This document shows, in pieces, positions 18,574 through 27,695 of a DNA stretch of 64,000 nt. This DNA comes from Candidatus Obscuribacter phosphatis (GTDB lineage: Bacteria > Cyanobacteriota > Vampirovibrionia > Obscuribacterales > Obscuribacteraceae). Under the pieces are notes generated by a model, which had not been told where the DNA came from, did not search any database, and was given only the letters and a program-made list of their open reading frames with translations. The translations under genes were made by a program, and so were the position numbers. The stretch is from NCBI GenBank assembly GCA_001899315.1, contig MOYA01000001.1, positions 1,650,599-1,714,598 on the forward strand, given 5' to 3'. Every line of letters begins with the position of its first letter. The first letter of the stretch is position 1.

Positions 18574-19008
18574 ATGGCTAAAATAACAATCGAAAGCAGG
18601 CAGTTGATCAAGCTGTTGATGGGCACAGCAGTATTTTCTTTTGCCCTTGGTACTACATTTTCGGTGGCTCAATCACAAGAGACCTTTTTAGGCTCAGAGA
18701 AATTCGACAGGGCTCAAACAATGCTTCTCAATCTTTCTCATGGCAAAGGTTCGGCCGGCTATTTTCTTTTAGAGTCGGAACGTATGCAGAAAGAAATCAC
18801 CCACAACCTTGAAAGAGCACTCAGTCAAATAGTGCAGGTGGAAAAGACTTATGCCAAGTCTAAAGGTAAGCCGGACCAGAAGTATCTTGATGCCAGCCAA
18901 TTGCAATTGGTGAACGCCAGACAACGTTCGGAAGAGCTAACCGAATACATCTCGACTACTTTTAGACAGATGAAACGATCGGTCAAAGAGACTCTGCTCA
19001 AACCTTAG
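18574..19008 (+). CDS. Small secreted or anchored helical protein
   Basis: 144 aa of unknown function. A strong ribosome-binding site (AGGAGGTG) precedes the ATG by five bases. The N-terminus has a hydrophobic segment (LIKLLMGTAVFSFALGTTF) ending in VAQSQE, so it is a signal peptide or membrane anchor. The rest is predicted all helical and rich in Gln/Glu/Lys/Arg (SERMQKEITHNLERALSQIVQVEKTYAKSKG), likely a coiled coil. Its stop is 13 bases from the 3' side of the convergent tRNA gene. Confidence 0.65.
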   Translation: MAKITIESRQLIKLLMGTAVFSFALGTTFSVAQSQETFLGSEKFDRAQTMLLNLSHGKGSAGYFLLESERMQKEITHNLERALSQIVQVEKTYAKSKGKPDQKYLDASQLQLVNARQRSEELTEYISTTFRQMKRSVKETLLKP

Positions 19009-19021
19009 TTTCAAAAAAACT

Positions 19022-19093
19022 TGGCTCCGACTGGATTCGAACCAGTAACCAGGCGATTATGAGTCGCACGCTCCACCGTTGAGCTACGGAGCC
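19022..19093 (-). tRNA. tRNA with CAU anticodon (Ile2 or Met)
   Basis: A complete cloverleaf reads on the minus strand: acceptor GGCTCCG/CGGAGCC, D stem GCTC/GAGC, anticodon loop CTCATAA (CAU), T arm ACTGG-TTCGAAT-CCAGT and discriminator A. CCA is not encoded. G1-C72 pairing rules out initiator tRNA. The anticodon arm (CGACTCATAATCG) and the following CTGGTT resemble the E. coli Ile2 tRNA, whose C34 becomes lysidine, while the acceptor start (GGCT, CGTAGCTC) resembles elongator Met. Identity is left open. It lies 19 bases after the accC stop on the same strand, and a T7 run (19013-19021 region) follows directly, acting as a probable transcript end. Confidence 0.93.
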
Positions 19094-19112
19094 GTTGGCA
19101 CTATTGTAACCT

Positions 19113-20465
19113 CTATTTTGCTTCCTGCAGCGTCATATGTTTTTCAATGAAGTCGGTAGTTACATCACCGGCAGCGAAAACAGGATGAGCGAGCACTTCT
19201 TGATGGAAGGGTATAGTCGTCTTGATTCCGGTCACGGCATATTCATCGAGAGCTCTTTGCATGCGCTCAATCGCCTCTTGACGATTTCGTCCCCAGGCAA
19301 TCAACTTGCTTACCAATGAATCGTAATATGGCGGTATGACATAACCAGGATAACAATGGCTGTCTACCCGCACACCGGGTCCGCCGGGCGCGATATAGGC
19401 ATCCACCCGACCAGGAGAAGGCAGGAAGTTACGAGCCGGATCTTCGGCATTGATACGGCATTCGATAGCATGCCCCGAGAACTTGACGTCTTCTTGTCTA
19501 AGAGAAAGTTTCTCACCGGAAGCAATACGAATCTGCTCCTTAATCAAATCGCAGCCGGTAATCATTTCGGTGACCGGGTGCTCCACCTGAATACGTGTAT
19601 TCATCTCCATGAAATAGAAATCTTGTCCGGCAAGAATAAACTCCACCGTACCAGCACCTTCATAGCCAATTTCCTGAGCGGCAGCCACTGCGGCAGCGCC
19701 CATGCGGGCACGCAATTCAGGGGTAAGGGCCGGGCTGGGGGATTCTTCGATAAGCTTTTGGTGGCGTCTTTGTACCGAGCAATCGCGCTCACCCAGGTGA
19801 ATACAATTACCATAGCTGTCGGCCATGATCTGAATTTCGACGTGTCTTATTGGGCGCAGATACTTTTCAATATAAACGCCGCCGTCGCCGAAAGCAGCCG
19901 AAGCCTCACTGCGAGCCGAATTGAGTGCATTTTGCAATTGCCCGGCATCAGAGGCGATACGCATACCGCGGCCGCCACCACCAGCGGTTGCCTTGATGAT
20001 CACCGGGAAACCAATTTCTTTGGCCAATTTCTCGGCCTCGGCATCATCGTTTATCAAGCCGTGGCTGCCTGGAACAACCGGCACACCGGCTTTACGCATA
20101 CTTTCACGGGCTGTCGACTTGTCGCCCATCGAATTTATGGCATGGGCACTGGGACCAATAAACTTGATGTGATGCACGCCGCAAATCTCGGCGAAATTGG
20201 CTTTCTCAGAAAGGAAACCATAACCCGGATGGATGGCATCGGCACCGGTAACCACGGCAGTAGAGATAATGGCTGGTATATGCAGATAACTGCGCACACT
20301 CTGGGGCGGACCGATGCAATAAGCTTCATCGGCGAGCTTAACGTGCAAAGACTCAGAGTCGGCTTGAGAATAAACCGCCACAGTTCTAATGCCCAGCTCA
20401 CGACAAGCCCGAATTACTCTCAGGGCAATCTCGCCGCGGTTGGCAATCAGTACCTTTTCAATCAT
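19113..20465 (-). CDS. accC: Acetyl-CoA carboxylase biotin carboxylase subunit
   Basis: ATP-dependent carboxylation of biotin on AccB, the first half reaction of acetyl-CoA carboxylase. The start ([19 protein letters not shown]) is canonical. The Gly-rich ATP-grasp loop (GGGGRGMR), [29 protein letters not shown] with the metal-binding Glu/Asn and catalytic Arg, and the C-terminal domain are all intact. 450 aa is the standard length. It follows accB by eight bases, and a tRNA gene follows it. Confidence 0.96.
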   Translation of the reverse strand: MIEKVLIANRGEIALRVIRACRELGIRTVAVYSQADSESLHVKLADEAYCIGPPQSVRSYLHIPAIISTAVVTGADAIHPGYGFLSEKANFAEICGVHHIKFIGPSAHAINSMGDKSTARESMRKAGVPVVPGSHGLINDDAEAEKLAKEIGFPVIIKATAGGGGRGMRIASDAGQLQNALNSARSEASAAFGDGGVYIEKYLRPIRHVEIQIMADSYGNCIHLGERDCSVQRRHQKLIEESPSPALTPELRARMGAAAVAAAQEIGYEGAGTVEFILAGQDFYFMEMNTRIQVEHPVTEMITGCDLIKEQIRIASGEKLSLRQEDVKFSGHAIECRINAEDPARNFLPSPGRVDAYIAPGGPGVRVDSHCYPGYVIPPYYDSLVSKLIAWGRNRQEAIERMQRALDEYAVTGIKTTIPFHQEVLAHPVFAAGDVTTDFIEKHMTLQEAK

Positions 20466-20473
20466 TGTTTAGA

Positions 20474-21010
20474 TTAGCCTTTCGGATCCACTAAGAAGAG
20501 AGTTTGACCGTATTCAACAGTGGTACCGTTCTCGGCACAGATTTTGACAATCTTGCCGCTCACTTCAGAGGGAAGATCGTTCATCAGTTTCATGGCTTCG
20601 ATAATGCAGACTGTTTGTCCCACCGAGACGCGGTCGCCTACCTTTACGAAAGCAGCGGCGGTGGGCGAGGGCGACTGATAGAAAGTGCCTACCATTGGCG
20701 AAGTAATCGCCACTGTGTTGGCAGAGCTAGCCTCTTCAGCCACCGGTTCCGGTTTCTCAACCTTGGCAGGAGCAGGCGGTGCAGCCACTGCCGGAGCCAC
20801 AGGCGGAGGAGTGCCGTCGATGCCACCATTGTGGTGCAGAGGAGGCATCGGTCTCATGTCTCTCGGCAGAGGAAATTCGATAGTGCCAGCCAATTGCTTT
20901 TCTTTCTTAACTGTTATGCGCTGGTCACCGAACTCGATTGTAAGCTCGGTCACATCAGTGGAGCTAACAATACCGAGGAGCTCCTTTATTTGTTGCAAAT
21001 CTATTTTCAC
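20474..21010 (-). CDS. accB: Biotin carboxyl carrier protein of acetyl-CoA carboxylase
   Basis: Carries the biotin that is carboxylated by AccC. The C-terminal biotinyl domain has the EAMKLMND motif, with the biotinylated Lys at residue 141. The middle is a Pro/Ala linker ([23 protein letters not shown]). I choose the GTG at 21010, not the ATG 15 codons upstream, because the family starts with [13 protein letters not shown]-type sequence and AGGGA lies seven bases before the GTG. 178 aa is then close to the usual size. It sits between efp and accC, a common bacterial arrangement. Confidence 0.93.
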   Translation of the reverse strand: MKIDLQQIKELLGIVSSTDVTELTIEFGDQRITVKKEKQLAGTIEFPLPRDMRPMPPLHHNGGIDGTPPPVAPAVAAPPAPAKVEKPEPVAEEASSANTVAITSPMVGTFYQSPSPTAAAFVKVGDRVSVGQTVCIIEAMKLMNDLPSEVSGKIVKICAENGTTVEYGQTLFLVDPKG

Positions 21011-21055
21011 GACTTTTCCCTGAATTGACTCGAAAGCTGAACCGTAAAGTCTCAA

Positions 21056-21616
21056 TTAGACTCTGGTCAAATATTTACGGCTTCTGGTATCGACCTTGAT
21101 TTTGTCGCCCACTTTGACGTGAAAAGGCACAGTGATGGTGGCACCAGATTCAAGAGTGGCAGGTTTGCCGCCGCCTGAGCTGGTGTCGCCTCTTTCATCG
21201 GGAGCAGTTTCAGTCACTTCCAGTTCCACGGTGTTGGGCAATTCCACACCGATGACCCGGTCGTTGTAACGAAGAACAGTAATACCTTCCAGACCCTCTT
21301 TCATGAACTCTACCGTGGAGCCAATCTGCTGAGCAGTCATGTCCATCTGTTCGAAGTTGACCTGGTCCATCATGGTGTAATTTTCACCACTTCTATAAAG
21401 ATATTGAAATTCCGATTTCTCAACGTTGGCAGTGGGAAGCTTTTCACCAGCTCTGAAAGTCTGTTCAAGGACGTTGCCGGTCTCTACGTTTTTCAGCTTG
21501 GTTCTAACAAATGCCGCACCTTTACCCGGTTTGACATGCATAAATTCAACAACTTGCCATATACCGTTGTTGTATTCGATGGTGACGCCGGTACGAAAAT
21601 CGTTACTTGAAATCAT
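21056..21616 (-). CDS. efp: Translation elongation factor P
   Basis: Rescues ribosomes stalled at proline runs. The ATG at 21616 is chosen (GGGAAG four bases upstream). It gives the canonical start MISSNDFRTGVTIEYN and 186 aa. The KOW domain carries the loop KPGKGAAF with Lys32 at the position that is modified in species with EpmA, or used unmodified in some phyla. Two OB domains follow, with the closing KVDTRSRKYLTRV signature. First gene of the efp-accB-accC cluster. Confidence 0.95.
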   Translation of the reverse strand: MISSNDFRTGVTIEYNNGIWQVVEFMHVKPGKGAAFVRTKLKNVETGNVLEQTFRAGEKLPTANVEKSEFQYLYRSGENYTMMDQVNFEQMDMTAQQIGSTVEFMKEGLEGITVLRYNDRVIGVELPNTVELEVTETAPDERGDTSSGGGKPATLESGATITVPFHVKVGDKIKVDTRSRKYLTRV

Positions 21617-21792
21617 AACTTCCCAAATTGCTCCAGTATGCTTTGCGCGCGACAACGACAAAATGTAGTCAAGAAGATTCTCGACTCAAGACGAATGATT
21701 CTAACATCCATATAGGGGACGTTTCTTTTATTGCAAACGGTTGCAAACTAATTGTGCCAAAGGTGGAAAGCGCCAAAGTCTGGGCTCGCCAC

Positions 21793-21801
21793 TGATATAA
21801 T
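21793..21801 (+). promoter_or_regulatory. Extended -10 promoter of valS
   Basis: TGATATAAT matches the extended -10 consensus TGnTATAAT and lies 76 bases upstream of the valS ATG. No clear -35 is seen, as is normal for extended -10 promoters. The leader has no T-box features (no specifier stem or antiterminator was found). Confidence 0.55.
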
Positions 21802-21877
21802 CGGGCTTCCAAGAGAAAGGACAGCTTGATGCTGAGGCTCTGGCTGCGGTCCGGCCAAGAAGATCGAAGGAAAGTTA

Positions 21878-24595
21878 ATGACTAACAGTTTGGACAGTAA
21901 AGTGAACAGTAAAGATGATTTTAATAAAAATAGCTCAGCCTATTTGCCGGTTGAGGTAGAGAAGCGCTGGACCGAATATTGGCATGAAAACAAACTCTTC
22001 GATCTGGATGTGCATCCTGACAAGCCGCGTTTTTCAATAGCTTTGCCCCCGCCCAACATTACAGGGAATTTACACATGGGCCACGCCCTGAACGGCACTT
22101 TGCAAGACGTGCTGATCAGACTGAAGCGTATGCAGGGCTATAACGTTCTTTGGCAACCAGGCACCGACCATGCCGGCATTTCCACCCAGATGGTGGTTGA
22201 AAGAAAACTGAAGGCAGAAGGCAAGAACAGACACCAGCTGGGTCGCGAAGCTTTCATTGAAAAGGTTTGGGAATGGCGCAACCAGTACGGCAACCAAATA
22301 ATGGCGCAGTACAAAAGCCTGGGCGTTTCTTTCGGCTGGGATCGGGTCGCCTTCACAATGGATTCAGGCTATGTCAAAGCCATTTACAAAGCTTTTGTCA
22401 CCCTCTACAAAGAGGGCTACATCTATAGAGGCAATCGTGTCACCAACTGGTGCCCACGCTGTCTCACTTCTCTTTCAGATCTGGAAGTAGAGCATGAAGA
22501 AACTAAAGGACATCTCTTCTGCATCAAGTACAAACTGCAAGACGGCAGCGGTGTTCTCACCGTTGCCACCACCAGACCGGAAACTTTGTTTGCCGACGTA
22601 GCGGTGGCAGTGCATCCAGAAGACGATCGCTATCAGTCATTCATCGGCAAATCAGTCTTGCTGCCCCTCACCGGTAGAGCTATACCGGTTATTGCCGATA
22701 GTTATGTCGAGCGCGATTTTGGTACCGGCTGTCTCAAAATCACACCGGCACATGACGCCAATGACTTTGAAGTTGGTCAACGCCACAATCTTGAAAAACC
22801 GGTGGTCATAGACCAGCACGGCAAACTAATGCAAAGCGAATTGGTCCCAGAGTTTTTGCATGGCAAAGAAAGATTTGCCGCCCGCAAAGAAACAGTTGAA
22901 GCTTTGAAAGAAGCCGAACTGCTGGCTGAAGAAAGAGAATATGTCAATGGCGTAGGTCACTGCGAACGTTGCAACACAGTGATCGAGCCCCTGCTTTCAG
23001 ATCAGTGGTATCTGAAGATGAAAGAGCTTGCCGAGCCGGCCATTCAGGTGGTGGAAGAAACCAGAGTGCAGTTCATCCCGGAACGTTATTCTTCCACTTA
23101 TTTAGATTGGATGCGCAACATAAGAGATTGGTGCATCAGCAGACAACTCTGGTGGGGACACCGCATTCCCATCTGGACCTGCAGCAAATGCGGCACCATA
23201 GATGCTTTTGAAGAAGCCCCGACCAGCTGCGGCAAATGCGGCGCCGGTGACTCTGAGCTGAAACAAGATGAAGACGTGCTCGACACCTGGTTTTCGTCGG
23301 CGCTCTGGCCCTTTGCCACTCTAGGCTGGCCTCAAGATACAAAAGAATTGAAACTCTTCTATCCAACCACGGTACTTTCCACTGCCCGCGAAATCATCAA
23401 TCTCTGGGTAGCGAGAATGATCTTCATGTCGATGAAGTTTCTCAAGACCATACCGTTCAAGCATGTCTTGGTGCACCCGGTCATACAGACTGCTGACGGC
23501 AAACGTATGTCTAAGTCGAAGGGTAATGCTATTGATCCTCTCGATATGATCGCCAAATATGGTGCCGATGCCAACCGCTTTTGGTTCACATCGGTGGGCA
23601 TCAAAGGCGATCAAGATGTTCGCTTCAGAGAAGAGAAGCTGGACGAATACAAACGCTTCGCCAACAAACTCTGGAATGCCGGTCGCTTCACCCTCTTGCA
23701 ACTGGAGGGCTTTGAGCCCAAAGGCATCAATACAGAAAAATTGACCTTGGCAGATAGGTGGATCTTGCACCGCTACAATGTCACACTCGACCTGCTGGCC
23801 ATGTATTTTGCCGACTACGACTTCGATAATGTGGCGCGCACAATCCACGAATTCACTTGGGATTGCTTCTGCGATTGGTATCTAGAAATAGCCAAAATTC
23901 AGCTGGCTAAAGAAGCCAATGGCGGCGATGGTCAGACCAAGGCAGTATTACATACGGTGTTCGAAGGCTTGTTGCGGGCCTTGCACCCGATCATGCCTTT
24001 CATCACCGAAGACCTCTGGTCTAGAGTACCTAAATCAAGCTTCTTCCCTAAAGACTTCCAGTCGATAATGTTCGCTCCCTATCCCCGTCCAGATGAAAAT
24101 TTCATCGACGATGAATCGGAAGAGAAAATGGAATTTCTCATCAGAGTAATACGTTCGATAAGAAATATCAGACAGACTTACAATGTGCCGGCATCAGCCG
24201 ACGCCGAAGTGATGATCACCTGCCAGGACGAAGACGAAATGCAGACTCTGGCCACCGGCAGTGAATACATCGAAAGATTGGCCAGGGTCAATCCTCTCGA
24301 TATTTCGATGGACTGCAGACCGCCCCAGATGGCAGCCTGTGAAGCAGTTTCTTCTGTGAATATCTATGTGCCCCTGGCTAAATTGATTGATGTGGGCAAA
24401 ACCAAAGATAAACTCAACCAGAGACGCCAGGCACTTGAAAAAGAAATGGCCAAAGTCAATCAAATCATTGGCAATGCCGACTTCAAGTCGAAAGCGCCAC
24501 CTGAAAAAGTGAAAGCTATAGAAAGCCAGAAAGAAGATCTCGACAAACAGTTGGCTTCAATAGACTCGCAACTGGCGGTTCTAGATAAAAGCTAG
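21878..24595 (+). CDS. valS: Valyl-tRNA synthetase
   Basis: Charges tRNA-Val in the cytoplasm. The HIGH motif is HMGH in PPPNITGNLHMGHALNG and the KMSKS motif is RMSKSKGN. The CP1 editing domain (TTRPETLFADVAVAVHP) identifies ValS, and a zinc knuckle (CSKCG...CGKCG, near residues 435-455) lies before the catalytic DVLDTWFSSALWP. The C-terminal coiled coil (KLNQRRQALEKEMAKV) is the ValS-type tRNA-binding arm. 905 aa is standard. AAGGAAAG precedes the ATG. Confidence 0.97.
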   Translation: MTNSLDSKVNSKDDFNKNSSAYLPVEVEKRWTEYWHENKLFDLDVHPDKPRFSIALPPPNITGNLHMGHALNGTLQDVLIRLKRMQGYNVLWQPGTDHAGISTQMVVERKLKAEGKNRHQLGREAFIEKVWEWRNQYGNQIMAQYKSLGVSFGWDRVAFTMDSGYVKAIYKAFVTLYKEGYIYRGNRVTNWCPRCLTSLSDLEVEHEETKGHLFCIKYKLQDGSGVLTVATTRPETLFADVAVAVHPEDDRYQSFIGKSVLLPLTGRAIPVIADSYVERDFGTGCLKITPAHDANDFEVGQRHNLEKPVVIDQHGKLMQSELVPEFLHGKERFAARKETVEALKEAELLAEEREYVNGVGHCERCNTVIEPLLSDQWYLKMKELAEPAIQVVEETRVQFIPERYSSTYLDWMRNIRDWCISRQLWWGHRIPIWTCSKCGTIDAFEEAPTSCGKCGAGDSELKQDEDVLDTWFSSALWPFATLGWPQDTKELKLFYPTTVLSTAREIINLWVARMIFMSMKFLKTIPFKHVLVHPVIQTADGKRMSKSKGNAIDPLDMIAKYGADANRFWFTSVGIKGDQDVRFREEKLDEYKRFANKLWNAGRFTLLQLEGFEPKGINTEKLTLADRWILHRYNVTLDLLAMYFADYDFDNVARTIHEFTWDCFCDWYLEIAKIQLAKEANGGDGQTKAVLHTVFEGLLRALHPIMPFITEDLWSRVPKSSFFPKDFQSIMFAPYPRPDENFIDDESEEKMEFLIRVIRSIRNIRQTYNVPASADAEVMITCQDEDEMQTLATGSEYIERLARVNPLDISMDCRPPQMAACEAVSSVNIYVPLAKLIDVGKTKDKLNQRRQALEKEMAKVNQIIGNADFKSKAPPEKVKAIESQKEDLDKQLASIDSQLAVLDKS

Positions 24596-24671
24596 GGAAA
24601 AACCCAGATAGGCAAAAGCTTACCTAGATAAGCTAGATAAGCCTCATCTTTATCTACACAACTTTATCTAT

Positions 24672-25601
24672 TTATTGATTCAATACCGCTTCCACAGTAT
24701 TGGAGTCTATCTGCTGGCCGCCCTCGTCAGGCACTCGCCCGCCAAGGAAGATGGCACCGGCCGGCAATACAATAGCGCTATGACCTACCCGTGCCTCGTG
24801 CAACTGCCCGGCCACAAAGTACTTTTCTTTTACCGGGTCGAAGACTTCGACAGTGCTTACCAAGTCACCGGGGGCTTCATTAGTCTGGTTGCCGATACCG
24901 CCACTTACCAGAATCTTGCCGCTAGGCAGCCGCGTCAAAAGGAATTCACGTCTAAAGAGTGCCATTTTGCCGACTGTTTTGATCGTGCCGCTGCTCGCAT
25001 CAAACAGTTCCACATCAAGAGCCGCAGCATTGCCGGTGGTGATACCACCAAGAATCAAAACACGATTGGCATCAACATTGATCATCCTATGTTCTCTCCG
25101 AGCTTGGTGCAAACTAGGCCCGGGCAAAAGCTCAGAACGAATCAGATTATAGAGATAGGTCTTGGCCGTGGGTGATTCAGTTATGCGATCGATTCGACCA
25201 TAAGAACCACCGCCCAATAAAGCCATCTCCTTGCCATAGGCTGCACAGGCGAAATTGCGCAAGAAAGGCAAAATTCTCACCACCCGGGCAAGATATTCAT
25301 CATTAGCCAGATCATCCAAAAGCCAGCTGGCTTCGTTGGGACTATACATGCCTTTGCCGAGCGATTGACCAGCCAAGATTACCTTAACGACACCGGTATA
25401 GGGTTGATCTTTCTCGGTCAAATCGACATCAAGTCCCATTAAATCTTTGGTCTTGAGATCCGACAGGTTATAGATTTCTGAATAGTAATTGAGTCTCTTC
25501 TTTGCCACTACCTGTGGTTTAGAACTAGTGCAAGCCGATATTGAACAGAGCAAAAGAGCCATGAACGAAACAGGCAGAAGAGCCGAGCCGAGCGCTGTCA
25601 A
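24672..25601 (-). CDS. Kelch-repeat lipoprotein
   Basis: Probable outer-membrane or periplasmic lipoprotein with a kelch-type beta-propeller. The signal ends in a lipobox (SISAC), and the Cys is followed by TSSKP. Kelch repeats with paired Gly are visible from residue 140 on (GGITTGNAAALDVELFD, GGIGNQTNEAP, HSAIVLPAGAIFLGGRV). About three to four are present, fewer than a closed six-blade propeller needs, so it may be a partial propeller or pair with another subunit. The start is doubtful: TTG at 25601 lacks a basic N-region. ATT seven codons further upstream would provide one (QRFL). Confidence 0.65.
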   Translation of the reverse strand: MTALGSALLPVSFMALLLCSISACTSSKPQVVAKKRLNYYSEIYNLSDLKTKDLMGLDVDLTEKDQPYTGVVKVILAGQSLGKGMYSPNEASWLLDDLANDEYLARVVRILPFLRNFACAAYGKEMALLGGGSYGRIDRITESPTAKTYLYNLIRSELLPGPSLHQARREHRMINVDANRVLILGGITTGNAAALDVELFDASSGTIKTVGKMALFRREFLLTRLPSGKILVSGGIGNQTNEAPGDLVSTVEVFDPVKEKYFVAGQLHEARVGHSAIVLPAGAIFLGGRVPDEGGQQIDSNTVEAVLNQ

Positions 25602-25662
25602 GAACCTTTGAATTTTGACTACATCCTGCTTTAAGTGAGAGACCTTTTGCTATTGTATTGCA

Positions 25663-27681
25663 ATGAATAGGCTTAAGAAACTAAAGGTTCGCTTCTTTAA
25701 ATGGTTCTTCCAAGGCATGAACCAGAAAGGTCTTCATGCCAAACCAGATTCGTGGTGGAAAGTCATGTGCCTGGTTGGCACAGACTATTTCTCATCTATG
25801 GGCTTTCAACCTTCCATCTCTTTTGCTGCGGCTGGCTATCTTGCCCCTTTAGCCACACTCAATTTGATCATCCTTACCCTTTTCGGTGCCCTACCGACCT
25901 ATTTCTTGGTCAGTAAAGAAAGCCCTCACGGACAGGGAAGCTTTGCCATATTTGAACGCCTTTTGAAAGGCTGGACAGGTAAGACTCTAGTCTTGGTTTT
26001 ACTCGGTTTTGCTTTCACCGATTTCGTTTTTACTATAACTATGTGCGCCGCCGACGCCACCGCTCACATCGTAGAAAACCCTCTTACTCCCTCAATCTTT
26101 CAAAATAGACTACTTACTACTTTGCTTTTGATCTTGAGTCTCGGTCTCATATTCCTCAAGGGTTTTTCAGAAGCAATCAAGGTCTCTTTCTTTCTTGTGG
26201 TCTTTTATTTGGCGGTAAATACAATAGTTATTAGCGTTTGCCTGAGCAAATTGCTAAGTTCACCGGTGCATTTCACTGAATGGTTTAACCATCTGCACCA
26301 AGAGCATAGCTCTTATCTGGACATGTTCAAGACCGCCGCCATAGTCTTTCCCCAACTAGCTTTGGGCATGTCAGGCTTTGAAACCGGCGTGGCTGTGATG
26401 CCCTTAGTTAAGTCAACGGCTCAGGGCGCATCGCAAACAGCTAAGACGATAGAAGACTCTGCGGCAACTGCAGCCGATAGTTTAGACCCTCATAAAGAAG
26501 AGATTGAAGAGAGCGAAGAAGAGCAGCAGGAGAAAGAGAAAGCCTGCCTGCCCGGGCGCATTGCCAACACGCGCAAGTTACTCTTTACCGTTGCAATAAT
26601 TATGTCTATCTTTCTAATGCTGGGCAGCCTCACTACAACCTTACTCATTCCAGCTGAACTCTTTCAACCCCACGGTAAAGCCGATGGTCGAGCCCTGGCC
26701 TATTTGGCTCATCTTTACTTGGGCGAGGGCTTTGGCACCATATACGATATCGCTACTATTCTTATACTCTGGTTTGCCGGCGCTTCGGGTATGGCCGCTC
26801 TGCTTAGTCTAGTGCCGCAATATTTGCCGCGCTACGGCATGGCCCCTGATTGGGCCAAAGCTCGGCGCCCCCTGGTAGTCTTCTTTACTCTGGTATCGCT
26901 AATAGTGACCGTCGCCTTTAAAGCCGACGTCGACAAACAAGCAGGCGCTTTTGCCACGGGTCTCTTGGTCATGATTACCTCAGCAGCTGTGGCCGTGACC
27001 ACCTTGGTCTGGAAACAGGGCTTCTGGAAGCGTCTAGCCTTCTCAACCATCAGTCTTGTTTTCGTCTACTCATGTTTTGCAGTCATGCACGATCGTCCAG
27101 ACGGTCTCATTATTTCACTGCTCTTCATTGCCACTGTCCTTTTCACATCCTTTGTTTCTAGGGCGCTTCGCTCCACCGAACTGCGCATAGGCGACGTCAA
27201 ACTAAATAGTCGAGCCCTGCGCTTTATCAACGATTCGAGCCGCCAAGACCTGGGGGTTGTCCGCATACTAGCCCACAGGCCGGGGCCAAAAAGCTATAAA
27301 GAGAAAGAGAACGAAGCAAGAGAAACTCATAGTATTCAAGATCCCGAAGGTGACTTCATTTTTTTTGAAGTGCAAGTGAAAGACGTTTCTGAATTTATCG
27401 ACGAACATCTTGAGGTAAAGGGCAGAACTGTGGAGGGCTATAAGGTCTTGCGGGCAGAAAGCCCCTCGGCAGCCAATGCCATAGCCGCCTTACTGCTTCA
27501 TATTAGAGACTTGACCGGCAAGGTGCCTCATGTCTATTTCGAATGGAGCGAGGGCAATCCTCTATTTTATGTGCTCAAATATATTCTTTTGGGAGAGGGG
27601 GAAACGGCATTTCTAACAAGAGAGATACTAAGACAAGCTGAACCGAACAAAGAAAAGAGACCCAAAGTTCATGTTGGCTAA
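25663..27681 (+). CDS. APC-superfamily amino-acid permease-like transporter
   Basis: A 672-aa inner-membrane protein with about 12 transmembrane segments over residues 30-500. The first transport helices (GTDYFSSMGFQPSISFAAAGYLAPLATL and ESPHGQGSFAIFERLL) match an APC permease subfamily with conserved FTDFVFTITMCAADATAHIVENP. Residues 255-300 are an unusual, very acidic cytoplasmic insert (EEIEESEEEQQEKEKA). After the last helix a soluble C-terminal domain of about 165 aa follows (GDVKLNSRALRFINDSSR onward), as in some long members. The substrate is not known. It lies 15 bases before a receiver-histidine kinase gene on the same strand. Confidence 0.8.
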   Translation: MNRLKKLKVRFFKWFFQGMNQKGLHAKPDSWWKVMCLVGTDYFSSMGFQPSISFAAAGYLAPLATLNLIILTLFGALPTYFLVSKESPHGQGSFAIFERLLKGWTGKTLVLVLLGFAFTDFVFTITMCAADATAHIVENPLTPSIFQNRLLTTLLLILSLGLIFLKGFSEAIKVSFFLVVFYLAVNTIVISVCLSKLLSSPVHFTEWFNHLHQEHSSYLDMFKTAAIVFPQLALGMSGFETGVAVMPLVKSTAQGASQTAKTIEDSAATAADSLDPHKEEIEESEEEQQEKEKACLPGRIANTRKLLFTVAIIMSIFLMLGSLTTTLLIPAELFQPHGKADGRALAYLAHLYLGEGFGTIYDIATILILWFAGASGMAALLSLVPQYLPRYGMAPDWAKARRPLVVFFTLVSLIVTVAFKADVDKQAGAFATGLLVMITSAAVAVTTLVWKQGFWKRLAFSTISLVFVYSCFAVMHDRPDGLIISLLFIATVLFTSFVSRALRSTELRIGDVKLNSRALRFINDSSRQDLGVVRILAHRPGPKSYKEKENEARETHSIQDPEGDFIFFEVQVKDVSEFIDEHLEVKGRTVEGYKVLRAESPSAANAIAALLLHIRDLTGKVPHVYFEWSEGNPLFYVLKYILLGEGETAFLTREILRQAEPNKEKRPKVHVG

Positions 27682-27695
27682 ATGATAAAACCACT

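Noticed and set aside
19356-20477. Long plus-strand open frame (373 codons) opposite accC
   Set aside because: It is the antisense of a clear biotin carboxylase gene. Its composition (many His, Arg and Ile) is that of a shadow frame, and no ribosome-binding site or domain is seen.
21662-21877. T-box leader of valS
   Set aside because: No specifier loop, T-box sequence or antiterminator hairpin was found. An extended -10 promoter explains the region.
24611-24650. AGCTTA/TAAGCT inverted repeat after valS
   Set aside because: The stem is only six base pairs and no T-run follows directly, so it is not called a terminator.
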